Program-made: the position numbers and the translations under genes
NCBI GenBank assembly: GCA_025531455.1
Contig: JAMYHL010000092.1
Location: 62,001-126,000, forward strand
Direction: 5' to 3'
Source: Apiotrichum sp. Y4204
Lineage: Eukaryota; Basidiomycota; Tremellomycetes; Trichosporonales; Trichosporonaceae
DNA: 64,000 nt
In this document: positions 60,471-64,000 of the stretch, piece after piece
Position numbering within the stretch: position 1 is the first letter of the stretch
Layout: each line of letters opens with the position of its first letter
Notes under the pieces: model-generated
Databases searched by the model: none
Seen by the model: the letters and a program-made list of their open reading frames with translations, nothing else
Told to the model about the DNA's origin: nothing

Positions 60471-61467
60471 ACTGTAGAGTCGGAAGCCTCCCCTTTTGCC
60501 AGTCGCGAGGGGCGGGACTGAAAGTGTAGAAGCCGAGATCGACCCGTGAGGTCGGTGAGGGGACAGAGAGGGGAAGATATGATTCCGACACGCTGACAAC
60601 GTATAACCGACGCCGCTCCTTCGTGGAACATGCTGACCTTCTCTGGTCTCGGCGAGACCGCAAGCCACGGAAGACATTGGAGACCCGGTCTACCTCAGGC
60701 TGGCCTGTAAACGAAGTCGGATCTAGACTTTGTCATGGCCGACGTCCCGAAGCAGTCTTATCGACTCTACACAGCAGGCTGGCGCTACGAGGCTCCAATG
60801 AACCGACCTAGAGACGAAAAAGAGACACAAGTGAATGAACAACAGTCAGAGTGATATCTTCGGCGAGGGTGTTAGCGGGGTACGACGGCCAGCTCGCGAT
60901 GGACTCGAGTCAAGGGACATCAGCGAAAAGACAGAAGTACAAGGGCTAGATGACTTTCAACATTGTAACCAGATCACCCGACCGTCAGTGCCACACTCCC
61001 ACATGCCACTCCTGCCGCAGGTTACCGTGCACACAACGTCTGTGACATTTGAGAACCCTGCCTCTGAATTCCTCACCCTTGGGCTTCCACCAACTGTGAG
61101 TCTATGAGTCTGTTCTCAACAGAACTTATGACCCCTCCGACGTCAATAGCCAAGCTTATTCAGCCCAAGCGGGCGAGCAGCGCGCCAATCGCTGTTGGAG
61201 TTGGGGACAAGTGTGCATAGATAGCTAGCGAAGAGCTAGGTATATATAGGCTATCAGGAGGCGATCAACAATCAGAACAGGCGAGCGAAGCGATGAGGAG
61301 CCGGACTAAGTCCGCAGCGAAGGGTAAGTGAGCTATAAGCGACAATATGTCTAAGGTGCTATAAATAGGTGGCGTTAGCCACAGGGTTAAGGTGGTGAAC
61401 CCTGTGGCGAACCCTATGGCGAAGTGGCGATAGAGCGCACCGATCCCAACAATCGCAAGAACATCGC
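60471..61467. other. Intergenic, tRNA-Ala to tRNA-Trp
   Basis: No gene recognised. Short frames are present on both strands without domains. Confidence 0.5.
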
Positions 61468-61564
61468 GACCCCGTGGCGTAATGGTAGCGCGTGAGATTC
61501 CAACTGGAATACCTTCTGTTGAAGAGCCTCCTCAAGGTTGTCCGTTCGATTCGGGCCGGGGTCG
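61468..61564 (+). tRNA. tRNA-Trp (CCA), with about 25-nt intron
   Basis: Acceptor GACCCCG/CGGGGTC with discriminator G, D-arm GCGT/GCGC, anticodon loop TT-CCA-A followed by an intron of about 25 nt, T-arm GTCCG-TTCGATT-CGGGC. Anticodon stem TGAGA/CCTCA has one A:C mismatch beside the loop. The overall sequence follows the conserved eukaryotic Trp pattern. A T5 terminator begins 5 nt after the gene. Confidence 0.9.
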
Positions 61565-62761
61565 ATCCTTTTTCCTCTTGCTTCTCTGCAAACATGCTCA
61601 AAAGGGGTGCGGGAAGACTTGAAGAATTGGTTGGCGAATCGGAGCACTGAGAGTAAAGAAGGACGAATCTTGTGCGGTTTGTGGCAGTGGAGGTGTGCAT
61701 GTGGGCCAAGATTTTGGTTCCGAGGCACCGATCGGACCTGATTCGCGCTTCTCCTTCCATGATCAGCGCGCCTCCTTGCGTTCTGGGCTGTTCTTTGATA
61801 TTAGCGCGTGTTCGTCAGCCACACAGCAGGCAGCAGAGGCGGACTGAACGCGGCTCTGAGCTCAGAGTCTGGATTTCGCGTGTCGACCAAATATGAATAA
61901 TGACGGCTGATGGACGCGTCGGGTGAACTTCGGACGAGTGGAGCCTGTGCACCACATGGTCGTCCAAATGCGCAAGATGTGGGCAAACGAGTCAGGAATC
62001 TGGTGTGGTTCCACAGATTCTTGGGTGCTCTCCGCCCTTGTGAATCGAAGGTGACCGCGAGTGGCAGTACTCTCTGCGCCCGGCTTTCGTCTCCGCATCA
62101 TACAAACAGGAAAGGTCCCAAGTCTCTGCGCCAGTACATGTGCGACGGGAGTCTAGAACTGTGTGGCATCCGATAAGCGATAAGAACTGTTCTCATATGG
62201 TTGTGAGGTCGGACATGCCGATACCGCTATGAACCGCGCAGTCGTCATTTCCCTCCCTCCTTTCACGGCGATTGCCTTGCAGGATCCTTCAGTCTTGTCT
62301 CCTGCAGTACAATAGCGAAGGGCGTCACCAGGGATGCGACCCTGCCGGCCTGCGCAGTGGAGCTCGATGCCGCGGGCGAGTGCGCCGACAATCAATCTGC
62401 CCATTCAGAGGATCAGGCACCAGAAGTCCGTGCCATTAATCAATCGAAAAAATTGATCCCGCTCCACGGCCCAGCCAGTGAGCGCTAGCCAGTGCGAAAG
62501 CTTGCCCGCTCGCCACGACCGGCCGCTCAGAGCCGGAGAAAACCCGACCAGCCCAGGGCGCTTATGCCATTTTCCAGAGTCGAGTCGGCTGTGGTGGAAA
62601 AAAATCGTCCACGCCCACGCCCACACCCACACCCGACATCTCGATTGTCTCTTTTATCTCTACTCTCATCACCACACACACCACCAGCTAGCACAACCTC
62701 GCACACCGTCCCTCCACGGACCACTCTACACCCAACTACCCGCTCATCTACGGCCAAGTCG
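61565..62761. other. CPA1 promoter region
   Basis: No gene recognised. The region nearest 62762 is rich in CCA/CAC runs and TCTC, consistent with the promoter and leader of the arginine gene. The transcription start is not identifiable. Confidence 0.5.
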
Positions 62762-63011
62762 ATGCTGTGGACAGAACGTACCTCGGACGAGTGAGTATCC
62801 AATTTCCTTTCGGCGTTGGGCGGTGTAGATGGAGGAGGCTTTCAAACAGTAGCGCCCCGGGAAAAGGCCGCCTCGTTCGGGCCTAGAATCCCCCATTGAT
62901 TACATCTCATCCATCCATCTCACCATCTGCATCACCATTCACACACTCGAGAGACACGCTAACCCTCCTAGTTACCTCTCTGACCTTGTGTTCACTCTTG
63001 CCAATCTCTAA
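62762..63011 (+). CDS. Upstream ORF resembling the arginine attenuator peptide
   Basis: Regulatory reading frame in the leader of the arginine-specific carbamoyl-phosphate synthase gene. It has 22 codons split by a 181-nt intron: 62762-62790 and 62972-63011, with GTGAGT donor and CTAAC branch before CTCCTAG. The spliced peptide contains TSDDYLSDLVF, close to the TSQDYLSDHLW core of the Neurospora arg-2 peptide, including the Asp and Tyr-Leu-Ser-Asp positions needed there for arginine-dependent stalling of the ribosome. It stops 30 nt before the main start. In known cases excess arginine stalls ribosomes at the uORF stop and lowers CPA1 synthesis. The position and motif match are seen; the activity is inferred. 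Confidence 0.82.
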
Positions 63012-63041
63012 TTTGGACACATACCCCCTGGAATCCTCAAA

Positions 63042-63894
63042 ATGTCTATTCTCCGCACCTTCACTCAGACCACCAAGGCCGCTCTTGGCCGTCGCTCGTT
63101 CGCGACTGTCAACCCGTCGCTCCTGCAGCCTGTTCTTCCGGCCAAGATCCCCGCCGCACTCCACCTGAAGACTGGCCAGAGCTACTACGGCGAGGGCTTT
63201 GGTTCGACAAACTCCAAGTTCGGCGAGACCGTCTTTTCCACCTCGATCACCTCGTACACCGACTCGATGACCGACCCCTCGTACCGTGGTCAGATTCTTG
63301 TCTTCACCTCGCCCATGATTGGCAACTACGGTGTTCCCTCCAACGACCCCCTCCCCGAGACTCCTGGCATTCCGTACCTTGAGTCTGCCGGCATTCAGTG
63401 TGCCGGTGTTGTCGTTTCGGACGTCGCCCTCAAGTACTCGCACTACAAGGCTGTCGAGTCGATCCACGAGTGGTGCGCCCGCCACGACGTTCCGGGAATC
63501 ACTGGTGTGGACACCCGTGCCATCACCACCCTCCTCCGTGACCAGGGTACCACTCTTGGTCGTGTCGCTGTTGGCGCCGACGACGTCGCGAACATCCCTG
63601 CCGCTGCCGACTACTGGGACCCTTCCAAGGACAACCTCATTGCGCAGGTTTCCACCAAGGAGCCCTACGTTCTCAACGCCAGCGGTGCGGGCCCCAAGAT
63701 TGCCGTCCTCGACTTTGGAGCCAAGGCCAACATTCTCCGCTCGCTCGTCAAGCTCGACGCCGTCGTCACCGTCCTGCCCTGGGACTTTGACTTCAACGCC
63801 GTCCGTGACCAGTACGACGGTCTCTTCCTCACCAACGGCCCCGGTGACCCCAAGTCGATCATGGACACCGTCTACCGCGTCCGCCAGACCATCG

Positions 63895-63931
<37 letters not shown>

Positions 63932-64000
63932 CCACCAGATTCTCGGTCTCGCTGCCGGCATGGAGGCTTACCGCATGATGTTTGGCAACCGTGGCCACAA
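63042..64000 (+). CDS. CPA1: Arginine-specific carbamoyl-phosphate synthase small subunit (partial)
   Basis: Glutaminase subunit that feeds ammonia to the large subunit to make carbamoyl phosphate for arginine synthesis. The gene runs off the right edge with 319 codons present. Residues 1-25 look like a mitochondrial presequence (ILRTFTQTTKAALGRRSFA). The small-chain domain follows (KTGQSYYGEGFG, SYTDSMTDPSYRGQI, SPMIGNYGV), then the class I glutamine amidotransferase domain with KIAVLDFGAKANILRSL, LTNGPGDP and FGICMGHQ, in which Cys295 is the nucleophile. The upstream attenuator-type ORF supports the arginine-specific rather than the pyrimidine pathway. Codon bias is strong. No intron is seen in the part present. 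Confidence 0.96.

Noticed and set aside
62907..63998. 363-codon minus-strand open frame
   Set aside because: Antisense to CPA1, again explained by strong codon bias on the sense strand.

Overview
The window is nuclear DNA of a fungus, most likely a GC-rich basidiomycete yeast or dimorphic fungus of the Tremellomycetes type (a Trichosporonales relative is my inference; I cannot name the species). Protein genes are cut by many very short introns (mostly 32-50 nt) with GTGAGT/GTAAGT donors and a CTNAC branch site only a few bases before the acceptor. Codons strongly prefer C in third position. Five tRNA genes are visible and all carry introns. I rebuilt gene models by hand: each is spliced at GT...AG with the frame preserved, and each has a total coding length divisible by three.

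Layout. 1-6.5 kb: gene desert. 6.5-12.0 kb (-): 12-exon ABCC/MRP transporter, divergent from RPB5 (+, 12.7-13.6 kb). 14.1 kb: tRNA-Ala(CGC). 14.4-17.0 kb: a head-to-head pair of GPR1/FUN34/YaaH-family membrane proteins, then tRNA-Val(AAC). 17.4-25.0 kb: 7.5-kb desert holding a possible Pol III RNA, a cluster of ACGCGT sites and one copy of a dispersed repeat. 25.0-27.6 kb: acetyl-CoA synthetase. 27.6-33.7 kb: sparse, with two small secreted 12-cysteine paralogues on the - strand. 33.7-35.7 kb (-): methylenetetrahydrofolate reductase, divergent from a FUSC-like membrane protein (36.2-39.8 kb, +), followed by a PQ-loop vacuolar transporter (40.1-41.4 kb, +). 44.4-45.8 kb: single-pass membrane protein of cell-wall-sensor layout. 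46.2-49.5 kb (-): Zn2Cys6 transcription factor. 51.5-52.8 kb (-): TAP42. 53.2-53.9 kb: second repeat copy and a direct-repeat pair. 54.0-56.7 kb (-): a protein joining an OTU cysteine-protease domain to a GIY-YIG nuclease-like domain. 57.8-58.6 kb: ribosomal protein eL39. 59.5-61.6 kb: tRNA-Glu, tRNA-Ala and tRNA-Trp. 62.8 kb to the right edge: arginine-specific carbamoyl-phosphate synthase small subunit (CPA1), preceded by an intron-split upstream reading frame that looks like the arginine attenuator peptide.

How the genes fit together. Most are unrelated housekeeping genes: transcription (RPB5), translation (eL39, tRNAs), TOR/PP2A signalling (TAP42), one-carbon metabolism (MTHFR), arginine synthesis (CPA1) and membrane transport. 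The acetate-type transporter pair and acetyl-CoA synthetase would together take up and activate acetate, though a desert lies between them. The most unusual items are the OTU/GIY-YIG fusion, the 12-cysteine secreted pair, the split attenuator peptide, the roughly 175-bp repeat with a diverged extension, and the structured Pol III-like element near 17.9 kb.
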